The notes under the pieces are model-generated. The model saw only the letters and a list, made by a program, of their open reading frames with translations, was not told the DNA's origin and did not search any database. Below, one piece after another: positions 49,315-63,750 of a stretch of DNA of 64,000 bases. How positions within the stretch are numbered: the first letter of the stretch is position 1; each line of letters begins with the position of its first letter. Origin of the DNA: Parus major (taxonomy: Eukaryota; Chordata; Aves; Passeriformes; Paridae); the NCBI RefSeq assembly GCF_001522545.3, contig NC_031768.1:92304230-92368229 (forward strand). The letters run 5' to 3'. A program made the translations under genes and the position numbers.

Positions 49315-52300
49315 ACATGTTCTGAGGGGCTGTGCAGGGCAGATTGACTTCTGTGGTACATGGGCTTAAGAGGAAAATAGGGTAACAAGAGAATAAAAAA
49401 AAAGAGAAATGAATGTGTAGGCAGAACCTCAAAGGTCAGAATTAGATTATATTCTTTCCTTTCATAGTAAAGTTACCTGCTTTATGAAGCAATGTCCTAG
49501 GCATTTAGCCTGTAGTATTTTCGTAAGAATACATCCCTATTTTCAAAGAGACAAAGAGCCCAGAACATAGTTTAGGGATTGGAGAGAATGTATATCAGTT
49601 ACATATGAGTAACTGTTCCTTGTACTGAAATGAAAACTGAATTTTTGATACTGCTGTTATTCTTTGATTGAGAGACATGAAGCTATTGAATTAAGCTTCT
49701 AATATTGGTCCTTCAGGTCAGCTCTGCTTTAGTCAAGTTGGCCAAACTATCAGAGAAAATTCTGAATTTAACCTTATAACCTCTTGTTTCTAGCACTGCA
49801 GCCCATCGCTGCACTGCTCTGTAGCACAAAAACTACTCAAAGTATTGTTCAGAACTTGAGCTGGTGGTGTGCTTGTCCAGAGCTGCACTTTGGCACCTTC
49901 AGTTAATCTTTCCAGATCATGACAGTAATTTAAATGTATCTTGAGATCTTGTGGTCTTGTCATGTGTTTGCATATCTCTCAACCTGTCCATGATTATGGT
50001 GGTTTTGGATTTTAAACTTGTTGGATCTTCCTTTAAAAGTTCCATTCATTTAGTCAGTGTGGAGATGGTGCCTCTGCCAGAGCCCCCCATGGGTTTCCAT
50101 TTGTGTCTGCTTTCTGGATTCTCACAGGGAAGAAAGGAGGCTGCATGCATTTGCAGTAGATACATCTCCTGTTGCACAGTGATAATGCGGAACAATTAAG
50201 GTTGCATTTATTCTGCAAGAACTGAGCTGTAGCCCCCACCAGCAGATGATCAGGGTCCATATAAGTAGGAAGGGTTTGCTTATTTGTTGGAAGACTGTGG
50301 TGAGGTCTTAAGGTACAAAACCACCTCTACATCACAGCCCAAAATAGTGCATTGTCCCCAGAGGGTGGCAGGTGTTTGTGAATGGCAGGACCAAGGCTCC
50401 AGTATGATCAGGAAAATCATTCTCAGTGGAAATTTCACTTCATGGTGCTGAAGGGAAGTGAAGCACCATTTATTGACACAACTGAGGAGTTTTACACTCT
50501 GTTGTGTTATGGATAGAGAAGAACAGTAAAACAGCTTCTGCTTGGCATGTTATCAGTGCAACCACTAGTTAGAGGGAATTCAGTCATGCACAATGCCTGC
50601 AGCCTGCACACCAGGGAAAGTAAACTTCTGTAATACACAGCACAGTTATCAAGCTCTCTGCATGCACATCTAATCTGTGTGACTGTTTCCTGGGTTATGG
50701 TCTAGTATGAATACAGGTATACACTGTCCATGTAATGTATGCACCATTATTGCTTACCATAGTGGTTCCAGAGGACAGCAAGAATAGACATACAAAATCT
50801 TGGGAACAAACAGGCACATGTTCTTCATCTCTCCATGCAGTCACCATGTATCAAAAGCACAGACAGACAATACATCATATGTGAGGGCAAAAAAAACCAG
50901 ACTGCACCCCATGCAGCCATCACACCTTGAAAACAGACATAAAATGTGAAGTCAATATGAATACACGGCTCCTAACAGTCTAATAGAATAGATCACACCA
51001 CAGCCAGGTACATCTGCTCTCAGCACTAACCATTATCATTAGCTTAAAACACTTAAAATCACTGAGCTTCTTCAGGTCTGGGGACAGATTATAGCAGGAA
51101 GAATCTGCTAAATAGATTTAGCTATGTTGCAGGCAGGGACCTTGACTACATTAAAACGATACATTTTGCATCTCAAAGGCTGTAGGCTGTTTTCAGAGGA
51201 ACAGTCTGAATGAAGAATGACACTAACACTGGATAGCAATTTCTTTATCACTGTGTAAATACAGAGCTTGAAACCCTTGGACAAACAACTGTGCCAAACT
51301 GGAAAACAATTTGCCTGTGAAAAATCAGGCTTGCAATGTATGGCAAGTCATCAGCCATCCTGTGTTCTTGTCAGACTTCTGTATAGGCTGGAAAGAATGA
51401 ACTGTGACTGGACTTCAGACTGTGTGGCTGACAGAAAGAATCAAATCTCTCTTCTGTAGGAAAAGAAACAAAAGAAATAGCATATTTCTTCCTCTCTCTC
51501 TGTGTTCACATGCTGGTATCTGACTGCTGTGAAATGTGAGATATGGGTTCTTGCAGAGACTGTCAAGTCATGAAAGCTTAGAGGAGCCTTCAGAAGCAAA
51601 CAAACAAAAAAGCAGTTTGATATACATGCAGCAGTGACTACTAAGGTGGTATACTGCTTCTTGTTTAGGCCTTGCTCTGAAGGAGCTGATGAAGAAGGTA
51701 GGTGACTGGTTGGTTCTTCAAAAAAAGTGAAAGTGGAGATAGGGTATAATAACCATGATGGAAATAAATCTATGAAATACTATTTTTGACGATGAACAAT
51801 GTCCGGAAAATGCTAAAGAGGAAAAAAAAAAAAAATACATGTATTTTTTGCTCATTAGCTAAGAACACGTCCAAAGGAATAGGTAAAGGTTTAGCCAGTA
51901 TTCTCATACTTGTCAGGAAATTGTTTGAACTTTATGAATGGCCATGAAGGACTAATAGCTCTTCCAGAACTTCAGTGTATGGTTCCATATATCTTCACCT
52001 AGACTAGTAATTCTTCATGAGCACTCCACCTATTAAGAGAAAAAGCACAAGCAAGTATTCATATAAGGCCATCCTGGTTTTTAATCAAGCTCACTCTTTT
52101 TTATATCTTAACAGAGAGCTGAGATCCCATCCTCCACACTGTCATCCTTTCCGTATCTCCCTCCATTCTGTCTCATGGCACAAATTTCTGAGGCATTAAG
52201 GCTGACAGGAGTTCTGTGTTTCCCCACAACAGAAAAGACTGGGTGTCTGGAAGCCCCTTCCCCATTTTGATAAGGTGAAATGGCTTTGTTTTCACCGCAG

Positions 52301-53029
52301 TTTGTTAAGCTGTTTTTCCTGTGTCTGAAAGGCCACATAATAATTCCTTTGCAAGGTCCTGAGAATGCTTCCTGGGGAGGGAATTCTTGCCTTCGGGGTA
52401 CTGACATAACCTGCACACAATGTGTGGAGGTCCCCAGAAAACTGCAGTAAACAGCCAAGCTTCTCTGGCACAATCATTCTCTCCATGCTGAAGGACAATC
52501 TGCCACTTGCTTGGGAGGCAGTCTGAACCCATGCAATTACATCCCTGAGGAACTGGTGGTTAATGTATACTTTACCACCCCCTACTTCCCATGGGAAGTG
52601 TATTTCTTTTATCATATCTTCTTAAATATAAATAAAGAGCATCAAGCACATTAAAAAATCCCCTACCAAAACAGGAAATAGTATTGCACCCAGTTCTGTC
52701 TCTGGAGAAAAGCAGGAGTAATTCATGGTGGTTACATTGCATGGCACACTCAAAGCAATGTCTGGATGATGCTCTGGTGGCAGGGCCACGGTTGGGGAAT
52801 CAGGACCAGAGTAGGACAGGTGATTACCCTGGCAGTTGGGAAGGACAGCTCATGACAAGAAATAACCCATGGTATATGCCTGTTCAGTCAGCCCCAGAAT
52901 GGGGATAGGTGGGATATAGTCTTTATAAGAAAAAACAACTAATAAAGTTGCCAAGAACAGATATTTTATAATCTGTGCTAAATCTCTGCTGGAAAACATG
53001 AACAGCAATGAAACTGAGAAGACACTAAA

Positions 53030-53420
53030 AGAAATTCGGGGCAAAGTGCCAGACGCCCAGACGGAAGCAGAATGTGGACCAAAAAGCTTGCGACAATTGG
53101 GTAATTATGGTTTATGAATTTCAGCTTTAATCTGTAGTTCAGTGAGTCCTGATTAAATATCTGTTAAACACAATTAAAGTTTGTTTTTGTATTTCACCGT
53201 CTTGATCAGAATAATTAGAGACTGCGTGTTTCATGTCAAAAGTAGCAAGAGGAATTTTAGTGAATGAACATCGTTTTTAAAAGCCATTTGTAGCACCAGC
53301 TGTTGGCATTATTTTATATTTTAGTGTTATCAGCATAAAGATGGGTCCTCTCAATGCTGAACGCTTTCCAGCGGGGCTAAGATTCTGGGAAAGGCGTGAT
53401 ACAGTCGGAACTGTGCCGGG
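53030..53420. other. Candidate conserved non-coding element
   Basis: A complex block with CpGs (TTCGGGG, GACGCCCAGACGG, TTGCGACAATTG, TTCACCGTC, CTGCGTG, CATCGTTT, AACGC, AGCGGGG). AT-rich cores GGGTAATTATGG and AGAATAATTAG are also present. There is no recognisable repeat or exon. Together with 45590-45960 it is among the better enhancer suspects on the right side. Confidence 0.3.
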
Positions 53421-55899
53421 CCATGGGGCTACGTGGAGAGCCTGGGCTGGGACTCTCTTGCTACAACGTGAGACTGTGCACTTAAGCGGTGGAGGGCGAG
53501 AAGTGCTGTGAACAGGTCATGTAGCGCCCAGCCTGCGCTTCTGTGCCAAAGATGTTTGAGATAGCAAGTACGATGAGTGATAGGAAGGATCATTGGAGAG
53601 GGCACAGATCTGATGAGCTGCATTTGGATTCTCTCATCACAGTGTCTTTATCGGAAGCTCCGCGTGTCCCAAGGGTTAGGTGTTAGAGTGTTAGCCCAGA
53701 ATGATAATTGTGGCAGCGTTGTGAGTGCTCTTGGGAAGGAACCCTTCAAGTGCATGGTGGTGCCTTAGCAAAGGCAACAGGCTGCAGTGATGGCCCTATG
53801 CAGTTACTGAAATGGATGGGTTTGCCCATGCCAGCTGCTGCCAGGACGTTGTGTGTTTGTCTTCATCAGAAGCAATTCTGTTTAACTGAGAGGGGACAAA
53901 GTCTACTAAGTTCTTCCTCAGAAAAATAGGAAATAAACGTTGTGGAGGAAAAGCAGGATGGTTTTAAATGAAGGGAACATACACTGAGATACAAAGCTCC
54001 ATCTACAGAAGCTGTTTTTTTTCAAGAACCTGAAATGTATCTGAATGTCACCTGAATGTAGTTAGGGTGTATAAATAAATCTGGGGGTGGGGGGAGTGTG
54101 CACGGGTATATGGCTGACCTGGTTTTACCCTTCATCTGTCTCTTTATTCCAGCAAAAATGACTCTTCAGTCACAGTTAGCGTGATGCCTGAGGAGGGGGA
54201 ATAAATCTCAAATATCATAAGCTAAAAATTGAAAATACCTACTAAAGAGGCTTGAAAGACAGCGCCAGTTTCTCCTCTTGAGGATGTGTTTTGCTGCTCT
54301 GTTGTTTAGTTTACTTCAAATTACATGGTTCCTTTGGCCTCCACAGTTTCAACATCTTTGCTGAGTGTCAAAAGAAAGAGAAATTCAAGTGTCCTGTGTG
54401 GAGGAGACAGTCTTCAACCACAGGACTGAGACCACAGTCCTACTGAGTAGTAATCCATTAGTAACAGCTCTCAGTCACCAGTGGCCGTGTGGAGGGTTTG
54501 TGTGGCTCATTATCATCCTGCAGAACAACTTCATTAATGATTCAGCAGGAGACTTGCTCAAAAAGCACAACTCAAAACTCAAGAAAGGTATTAGCTTATC
54601 TTAGCTTCTTTTGGGGTTTTTTTAAGCACTGATCGGTTTCTTTGTACTGTTTCACCTACCTTTCCAGCTAAGAGGGGGAAAATAGTGCCAGAGAAAACAG
54701 AATTTCTAAATTAGCCTTCCAATAAAACTATAGATCTATTAATTCCTAAGCGAAATCAAGGTTAATGGTGAAAGAGTTGAACAGAACTTAAAAATCAAAG
54801 ATACTTTGGAAGGCAACATCAAAGGCATATCAAAATATGGTGGTCTTTTTATAAGCTGCAAGCCCTGAAGAGATGGTGCCCCTAATAGAGCTGAGGGAGA
54901 ACGGATCAAAGCGATGATCACATGAGTCTTTAAAGTAGAAAGAATATGTGGAGTGAATCTATGAAGAGACAGGTTTTGGATGAAACTTGCATAGCACTGG
55001 GATCATTTATCATGTCTTGAAGCCCGGGTACAGTACAAATGATCAGATTTCACCAGGGAAGGAGGTAAAGGGTATTCAATTCAGAAAAGGAAAACTCAGA
55101 CCAAGTTTTTATCCGTGGAATAACAATATCCATGTTTAAATGTGTGTATATTTGCATATATGTATGTAAACAAATGCCTTTTTAAAGCGTATATTTTATG
55201 CATATTAGCCATACCCACTTTCTTCAGGACGAATATATTCTGGTGAAACAAAACACATCAGTGGTATTTGGTTGAGTGTATGTTTTTTTTTAATTTTTAC
55301 TTCATAAAGTTACAGGGGGAGAAGAAACAGAGTTAGAGCTTTTCTGTTATCTTCTGTTGCATTTCTGAATTACTCTGATTTTCCCTTGGAACCAGCTGCT
55401 TAAGTATATCTCATCAAATGGCTGAGCTTGTCCAAATCCACTACCCTTATGTCTGAGATTAAAAAAAAAAAAACAGGGCAGTGTGTAGGTCTTAATACAA
55501 GTTGCTTTATATGGGGGTGGGGAAATGGAAATACTGATTTGTAATTCAGTGTGTGTAGGCCTTTCACAAAGTGTATACAAGCCCAGTGAAAAAAAAAAAA
55601 AGGAGCTATTTGTTCTTTTGGCAAAGGTGTGCGTAGTTCTTCCACAGAGTTTTATACTATGCCTGAGGGTCATTTCTCTTTTAAAGAAGCACTGACAGCT
55701 GTGATGAATGGTATTACCTGGGAAGAGGGAATATCTAGATGTTTAAACAGATCAAGTTTCCTCTTATAGAACAGTAAACATTAGGTCACAGATCTGACTG
55801 TTCTACTTTCATGGACAACCAGGATCAATTCTATGCTACTTAAATGTGAACTGGAAAGGCTTAAGTGTAGCTGCATGCTGACATTAACAGAGGAGGGTA

Positions 55900-56250
55900 G
55901 TTCACAACCTGTGTACATTGTCACAGCTATCCTTTTCCATGAAGTCATGGATGAATGCCATGTGCCCATGTTGAGTTGCCTCCTTGTCAGCAGGCGAGAT
56001 TGCCCGTCCATCACTATTATCTACAACGAGGCTCATTACCTGCCAGCCAGTAAACATCTCACTCTTGCCATCTGCAGTGAATTACAAAGTGACTGGAAGA
56101 ATCAGGATCAGTTTGCCTTGCAGAATGATTGTCAAGTTCATTTTCATCTTTGGAAGCCCTTTGGAAATGGGAAAGATGGTGACTGGGATGGGGAAAAAGA
56201 TGATGTCCATTACCCTCAGCCGTGCAAGCTGACTGATGCTGTTCTTTACA
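55900..56250. other. Open but unrecognised stretch, coding or conserved non-coding undecided
   Basis: Several frames stay open together here, including a plus-strand frame of about 141 codons (55833-56258) and a minus-strand frame of 77 codons (55781-56014). The plus peptide contains YIVTAILFHEVMDECHVPM and later KPFGNGKDGDWDGEKDD. No domain is recognised, and open frames on both strands argue against coding. It may be a complex constrained block or chance. Confidence 0.2.
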
Positions 56251-56912
56251 TGCCTTGAAATTTTCACAGCTTGCAAGTGAAATAATTTCTTTTATTCTTT
56301 ACTGGCTGTATCATTTGTGATAAATAGTGGTGCCATTTTCACATGAGTGGACAATGTATTCTCTCATTCAGGAAAGATTTTTTTAAATAAAAACATTAAT
56401 TGTACTCAGTACAAAGACATCTCCCATTGACAAAGTTCATGTCCAGCCCATCAGTGATGCATTCAGAGAGGAGGATAGAGTATTATAGCAATTTTTGCTG
56501 TTACCATTTTCTCAGTCAGTGGGGGTTTTTTAAAGCTTCCAGGTAGCTTGACAATGATTGTAAACCTTGATGTTACTGCATGGGCTTACAGTGAATTTCA
56601 AGTATCTGCCTTAGGGAAGACAGAATCTATTTCATATGGCTTTTAAAGGAAAACATTAAATAAGGAGGGTAGATCAAGAATCTGTCAATAATCCTTGGTA
56701 TAGGGTCTGTTGGTAATGTACAGATAGATTAGATGTCCTGCTGTTGGTAGTGGGAAGGCAGACAGAGGACCAGGAGCATTTGGAAGCAAAAGCCTTTCTA
56801 ATGGCTCTTCCCTTTGGCTTTCAGGACACATCAGGTTAGTGCAAAATCTGGCCCTGGGCTTGGGTGTCTGTCCTTTTTCTTTGGCCTCTTTCCCTCAGCA
56901 AAATGCAGAGTT

Positions 56913-56945
56913 AAAAACAAAAAAAAGAAAAAAGAAAAGAAAAAT
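56913..56945. repeat. A-rich purine tract
   Basis: Almost pure A/G sequence of about 33 bases with AAAG and AAAAAG units. Low complexity only. Confidence 0.75.
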
Positions 56946-59900
56946 AGAGTGATATGTGTTTGGTATGTCAGCCAATGGCCACATGTGCAGTGAGGAAATT
57001 TTCTCTGAGAGCTCCCAAAGCTCATAATCATTGTGCAAGACATAATTATACTCTTTAGAAATCCAGATCGGTCCACAGTAAGGGGAGGATGGGAGGGAAT
57101 GTTACAGACGGATTTTAACAAGTGTATGTGTCTCCTTTCTGCAACAATTTTGGTCTTAAGTGCACTTGGCTAAATTCTCATTCTCCCCTGGGAGGGTTAC
57201 TGGAGGGATTTCCAGGCTTTTCTGTCTGCCTGCAGCAGGCTCATGGGGAGCAAACACGCTGACTACCATTCTTTGCACCTGCTTCAGAGAGGGGCAGCGT
57301 ACATTCCCAGATGCTTGCCTCAGGGTGCCAGCAGGAATGGGGGAATAAGAGGAGGTTGGCACTGCTCTTCAACAGACAGTCATCCCCCTTGGGAGTCTGG
57401 AGATGCCAGTGGGCACGATGCGCCCAGGACTTTTGAGCTGAGCAAGTGCTGATGACAGTGTTATACCTGATCCCAGTCAGATAAATAAAGAGGTTCAGAG
57501 GAGAAAGCTCTCCTGAATCCTTTCTTCCCTCTCGTAATGCTTCAGGAATAGCTGGTATTTAGCTCTCTCTGTAAGAGAAGAGCCCAGTGCTCTTTTTTAG
57601 AGAGAAAAATCAAGTTATACTGGAGAGCAACCCCGATTTCTGACTGGGTTTAACCATTTGCTTATCTGAGCTAATCATTGTTTTTAGGCTTTGTTCCTTT
57701 TTTGTTTTATTTTTGGCGTGATCCTTTGAATTGCAAACATCATTTGCTAAAGGAAACAATTTCCTGAACATTGATTTTGCCTGTAAAACAAGGATTCAGA
57801 ATGGTCTGCCATCCCAATTTTTGGTGACACCCAGACATCTGACTGACTAGGCATATTTTTTAATTCTTAAATTTGCTATATTTTGAAACTGGAACAAATG
57901 CTTATAATAAAGCAAATTAACAATACTAAAGTAAATGAACAATACTTTCTGAACCCGTGAAGTGAATGGAAATTTTGCCTTGGGCAAATAATGTCTGGAG
58001 CTTCATAAACACCCTCACTTCATACAGAGAATAAATAGATTTCAGTTATTTCTGTAGAATGCAGGGATGATCTGGTACCTAGAACCAGACAGTGGATTGT
58101 TGGATGATGGACAGTGTAGCCTCTCTGGATCATACCTTGATATTCAGGATGAGAGATAAATGTCAGCCCTTACAGCAGGGTTTTGTGTGTTGCATTTGGC
58201 AACACATGCATACTGTTGTCACTTTTCCCATCTCCAGGAGCTCTGCAATGGAGGGATCAAATTATTGGATGCCAGATTATCAAAAGCATTTAGATGTTTA
58301 AAGATGTCACTGATTGCCTGAAGGTAACTTTCAAGAGTACATTAGCAGGTTAGGGTCATTCCTTTGGCACTGGGTGCCTTTTAAAATTCTGGTTGCTGCC
58401 TGCTGTTATGTTTGATTATAAAAATTTTTCTAAAGATCTTCGTGGCCACCTCCAGGGCTTGCCAGCTTGCCCACCCAAGTTGTGAGTGCCCTCTAGGCTT
58501 CTCCTGTATGAAGCACGCAAGGGTGTGATATGGCCTACTTCTTTCCAAGTACCAAGGAGCACAAAACTATGGAGAGGAGGGCATAAATAAGAGGGAACTA
58601 GAAAAATGTGAAATTTGAACCATCTTTGCAGAGAGTAGAGGAAGGCTGTACAATGAGCATTGCACTGAGAACCACAGTGTTGTGATTGTGCTGTGCTTGC
58701 TGAGCAGGGGTGAGATGGGTCTGAAGGATGGTAGCCTTGCTGTGGGCTTCACGTTCACACTGAAATCCTGAGCAGACAAATCAGCTGCAATGTGAACTTG
58801 AGCCATTCAACAGTCAGCATAGCTTGGCTTGATAAACAGCCTCTCAGAAGAAGATACCTACGTCACCAGTCCAGGCAGGGAGAAAAGCTCTCCTTTATGC
58901 TGTGTTTTGACTATTACGTGCTTCCAAATGGTACATTTAGTGACACTGATAGAGAAAAGATGGCTCTAAGTATCAAGCAAGAAGGAAATGATAGAACACC
59001 AAGCTGTTGAAATAGCATATCGACTAGCCAAAAGAATGTCTGGCCACATTTTTAGATGTTGTAAAATCAGTATGATTATTTAGATCTTAGTTGAAACATG
59101 CTAAGTTATACTTGCAAAATATCCAGCCCTTTGTTTGTGATAATTCATGAAAATAAGAGCTTTAGCCCTGTGTGTTCCTGTATTTCCATAGGGGTGTTGA
59201 TGTACTTAAATTTCAAACACAGGTTTTTAAACCAAATCCAGTGGAAATATAACTCCTTGTAATAGGTCTCTTTCTTTGGGGTTTTTGAATTGAAAAATAT
59301 CTTTAAAAAATCCTGAGACAAACCCGAATCTAAAAATTTCAAAGCTGTAGATAGCCTTACTCTAGCGACTGAAGCAAAAATACAGAGGTTTTTCCAGCAA
59401 AGTAGCTCTGTCAAATAGTAATAGAATACTTGCAGTTATTCAAGGAGGAATTCAATACACTTGATATTTTGCAAGAATTTGGGAGTTTTCATAATTTGGA
59501 AAGTGTTTTGGAAGTGCTTTTGATGGCATGCTATAAGAAACAGTGAAAAGATGAAATAACATACCATGATTTCATATACATCTTTTTTATTTACTGGTAT
59601 TTTTCAGAAGGTCCACATAAGAAATGTTTGGTTAATAGAAAAACTCCCACCAAGTTCACTGTGCCTTAAATCAGATTAATGGCAATTCAGAACTCCTAAA
59701 AATAGCAAGGAAGTTTTGGGAACCTTTTAATTGAAAAAGTACATTTGCAGCATAAGCATTGAATTACATTTCTTCCTAGACTTTGTTTGACAGAGTTAGT
59801 TTCTCTGACAACTGCCAATGCACTTTTTTCAGAGATGAAGGTGGTGTTCTATACAAAGTGTATGGCAGAATGAATTACAGAATGAGACATTTGTGGGATT

Positions 59901-62900
59901 TTATCTGGTAAAACACCTGCAGAAGGCTGCTTACATGTAGGATTTGACTGAACCAGAGCTTTACTATTTAAGTAACTGTGGCACTGTTTGCTAGTGCAAC
60001 ACTCGTTAAGGCAATTGTGGTATATATTGTTATGTAATTTCCTCCCTTTTTCTGCAATATAAATTCAGAAGAATGGTCTGAAGAAATGGATGGACTATCT
60101 GAAGGGTGGTCCAGCATCCTTAACAGCATCTTGCTTGTAAAGGTTTAAATAATACAAAGACTCCACCATCTTTTCCTCATTCGAATTCTCCCTTGACTTC
60201 CCTACCTGAAAGGTATAAATATCAACTGTGAAATGGAGTTCTAGTTCCTTTTCACTCACAATTTCACAAGCTGAGCAACTTGTTCTAGTTTATCACAGTT
60301 GGGAATTTGTTTGATTTTGTTAGTTTATTTTGGTGGAGAAGTTTATAACGTCCAGGCAGTTGAGGAATAAACAACACCTCTCTCAGTTGCCAAATCCTCC
60401 TCAAATGACACTTTAGTATGTGGAGAACGACATTTTAATTGAAGTACCACATTCCACAGCTGAACCAAAAAAGGTCATGCTGAGGTATGGATGTGGCTGG
60501 ATTTCAAGGCAGAATCAATGGTCATATTGAAGATTTTCCTGTAATTTTCCATCTACCTATCTTGAATCCAAGTGATGTAAGATTAGCTTTTCCCCCAGTA
60601 TTTCTACACTGTATTTTTCAAGAAGGATTGGTAGAGGAAAATTTTGGTGATATCTCGATGGCACTAGGGGATGCACACCTGGTTATTTACAGTGGAGGTT
60701 GAAGTCCAACTTAAAATAATTTTACCCTTTTGTTAGAGGTTTTTGAGACTGCATGGGCAAGTATATAAACGGGCACTTGTGAGTGTGTCATAAGATGATA
60801 AAGTTGTTGGAAAGCAGTGCCTGAGTCTTGTCTGTCTGTAGTTCTAGAGCACAAGAGTGTGATGTGTACACATAATCTTACTGCAGATACCCAAGATGAT
60901 CAAGACAGGATTTAGGTTTGAGGGTTGCCACAGAAGGAGCTGCATCTGGAAAGAGTATGTGGATATTTGTGCAGATCGGTACTGTTTGAGCACAGGAAGC
61001 TGTGGAAGAGAAAGAAGATAAGGTCTTGTCCTTGTTTCAGCTAGACATAAGCAGGGCAGGGAGTTCTAATATGTGATCTTTGATGCATCATTATTGCTTG
61101 CAAGCTTTGGAGACAACTGCTGTTAATAAATGAGGAGAGGTTTTCCTTCACTTCAGAATGTAGCAGTCTTGCGTTTGGGTCCTGAGGTCCTTCACCGAAT
61201 CTTGCACTCAGATGAATTCTTTGGAAGACAGGCTCATCCTCCATTTGACATTTACTCACTCAGTTACCTTCCTGCATTTTGTGCAGGGCACATTAGCCTT
61301 TTCATATTTTATTTGTTCTTGCCAGACCACATTTATTCATTAGCTGTATTTATTGTAGTTATGGTTGAGACAGCATTTTTATTGCAAGCCCCCTATCTTA
61401 GGTGGTTTATAACTTTCTGAAACAATTACCTTTTTGGCTGAATTTTCTCAAGCTTGTTCTAAGCTCAGAGGTGAATAATGTTTCAGTAAGGTTGAAAAAA
61501 ATCCATTAAGCCATTTATGAGGACTAGACGTTCCAATAAACGTAGGCGCATTTATTTTTTGATGACCTACTTATTCCAATAAAGTACATTATTATTCTGT
61601 TTTCTACTGATTTAAATTATGTTGTCTTTTAAAAGAGAATGAGGACATTTTATACCAGATTTTTAGACGGGCTTCAAGCAAGGTTTGTTCACATGCAGTT
61701 TTGTGCAGGCGAGCACACTTGTTTGCTGCACTGTGCTCACAAGCAGGACTGTTTATGCGTGCAAAAGCTTTTGGAGTTCAGCACATTGTTCTCTGCAGGA
61801 AAACAACAGCTCGGTCCCTTGTGGTTCTGGTGGATAGCTGGCACTGCATATGCAAGTCTGACTACACAGTGCAAGGGTAGATAGACAAAATGAGGCCGTC
61901 TTTTGAATATAGGTCTTTAGTTGTGCAATGATGCTAACTCAGTGTGAGGATTCAGATATTGCTTGTGCAACAGTACGCTGAATATACTTCTGCTGTCTTG
62001 CAGGCATGGGATACAATTTTTCATCATGCTGTCCTGGACAATGTGCAGTAATTTGACAAGTGATAAAGTCTTGTGCAATTGAAAAGGCAGTGCTTTTTTT
62101 CTCCTTCTCTTTTTTTTTTTTTTCATTGAACTTCTGCATAGAGAATGCAATTAAATTTAACTATGCTTTGTCTCATGTCTACAATGTGCCTTTTAGTACA
62201 CATGTAACGCTTTGTGTGTTGCATGCATTGTGAGGAAGTTCCAATGTGCACACTGATGTAGCATGAAAATATAGCAGCCTTTACTTCCTAAAGTAAAGAT
62301 ATCATAAGTTAATGCCAGTGTAACTGAGAGCAGAATTTGGCCCAGTATGATTAAATGTACTGATGAACTTCGATGCTAAACTCCATGACCTCTGCACAAT
62401 TAAAATCTCAACTTTAACATTGCATTAGCCTAGGTTTTCATTTAATTACACATATTTGGTTGAAAGCTTCAAAAATGTTAATATTTTAAGTCTCTTCTCA
62501 TGTTTGTAATTGAACTTTTTTGTATGATTGTTTTCTGCAGTAATCAAAAGGACATTAGCATGGACAGGAAATGAATCTGGAACTCTAGAGATTAATATTA
62601 ATCTGCTAATGTCCTGTCCTGATGTTCTCAGGAATCCTTTCTTCTCTAGCACATTATGGTACTTTAGTAATCAGCAATTAGGGTAAGGTTTTCTCAGGCC
62701 TGAACTATGTCCTCATATGTCTCTCACTTTCTGATTGCTGTGGGAATGGTGGTTCTGTCCCCCACGGAGTCAGAGCAGAACACAATGTTTTTTCTCCAAG
62801 AACCAAACTGCTTAGGCAAGTGCAGGGCTGGAGGCTTAGCACATCATCAGGACAGATTTGAGAGCTAGTTAGGGGAGTTTAACCTTAGGTTATATTGCTG

Positions 62901-63729
62901 TATGGGATTTGCCACGCTTCCGTGCTTGGAAATACTTGCCTTGATCCTTGAGCTAACTCTGCAAAGAGCCATGGGCTCAGTAGCAGTGCTTTGGGAATCA
63001 CAGACCCAGCTGGCCCTGACCCACAGCAGCACATCACAGCCTGGGCCTTGCTGAAATCTGCATCAGGAGGCAAAGTCTCATCTTCTGATTGTGTGCTTCA
63101 GACAAGACTTTTTTGCAGACCCAGTCTGGTAGTGTTAGGCAAAAGGTCAGAGGGACTGTGCAACCTCTGCCCATTTATCACCTCCTGCAAGGGACCTTGT
63201 TGTCCCAGCCTACAGACACATTGATGCCACTGCAGAAGTCATTGCAGCCCTTGGACTTCAGGAGACTTCACTGATAGCGCTTAGGTTTATGTGTGTAGCA
63301 TTTAGGCAGCAGGTCCTGTAAGCCACAGAATTTCCTCCCTGTTATTTCCTCCACTTGACACTCCCAAGATGGTCTGAAACTTGCAGCTCCTTGGCATGTA
63401 GGAAATACAGACCTGTCTCCAAGTATCCCACTCTCATTTGCATAACAAAGCTGAACGGATTTTTGTTTCTTTTAGCATGTGCACAGAACGAGAGATGAAC
63501 AGAGAGAATTCATTTTCAGGCTTTCAGAGCACCATAGGATTCTGTGGGTTGGTTCAGGGAGAGGGAGGGTTGGTGTGTGTTTTCTTCCTTTTCTGGCATA
63601 AGTGCCCCTGGTTTTGCTCCAAAAAATTAATTGATAGTCCATTACAAACTTCCTACATTTGTTCTGACTTCTAGTTTTATTTTGAATTTGTATTGTGCAA
63701 TTCCGTCTGAATAAAAAACCCTCTAGAAG

Positions 63730-63750
63730 GTGCAATATTGGGATGCAATA
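63730..63750. repeat. Short direct repeat (TGCAATATTG)
   Basis: TGCAATATTG occurs twice, separated by GGA. This tiny duplication contains the CAATATTG palindrome. Confidence 0.6.

Larger units (their letters stand above)
40447..55899. other. Non-coding stretch, no gene seen
   Basis: No exon or RNA gene is supported over about 15 kb. Contents listed separately are a pyrimidine tract, an EBF-like palindrome, a GA repeat, small tandem duplications and several candidate constrained blocks. Moderately GC-rich DNA at 47800-48540 gives short overlapping frames on both strands without domain content. Confidence 0.6.

Noticed and set aside
61130..61420. Hydrophobic plus-strand frame that could be taken for a membrane protein
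   Set aside because: Hydrophobicity follows from T-rich codons. There is no family signature and no exon context.
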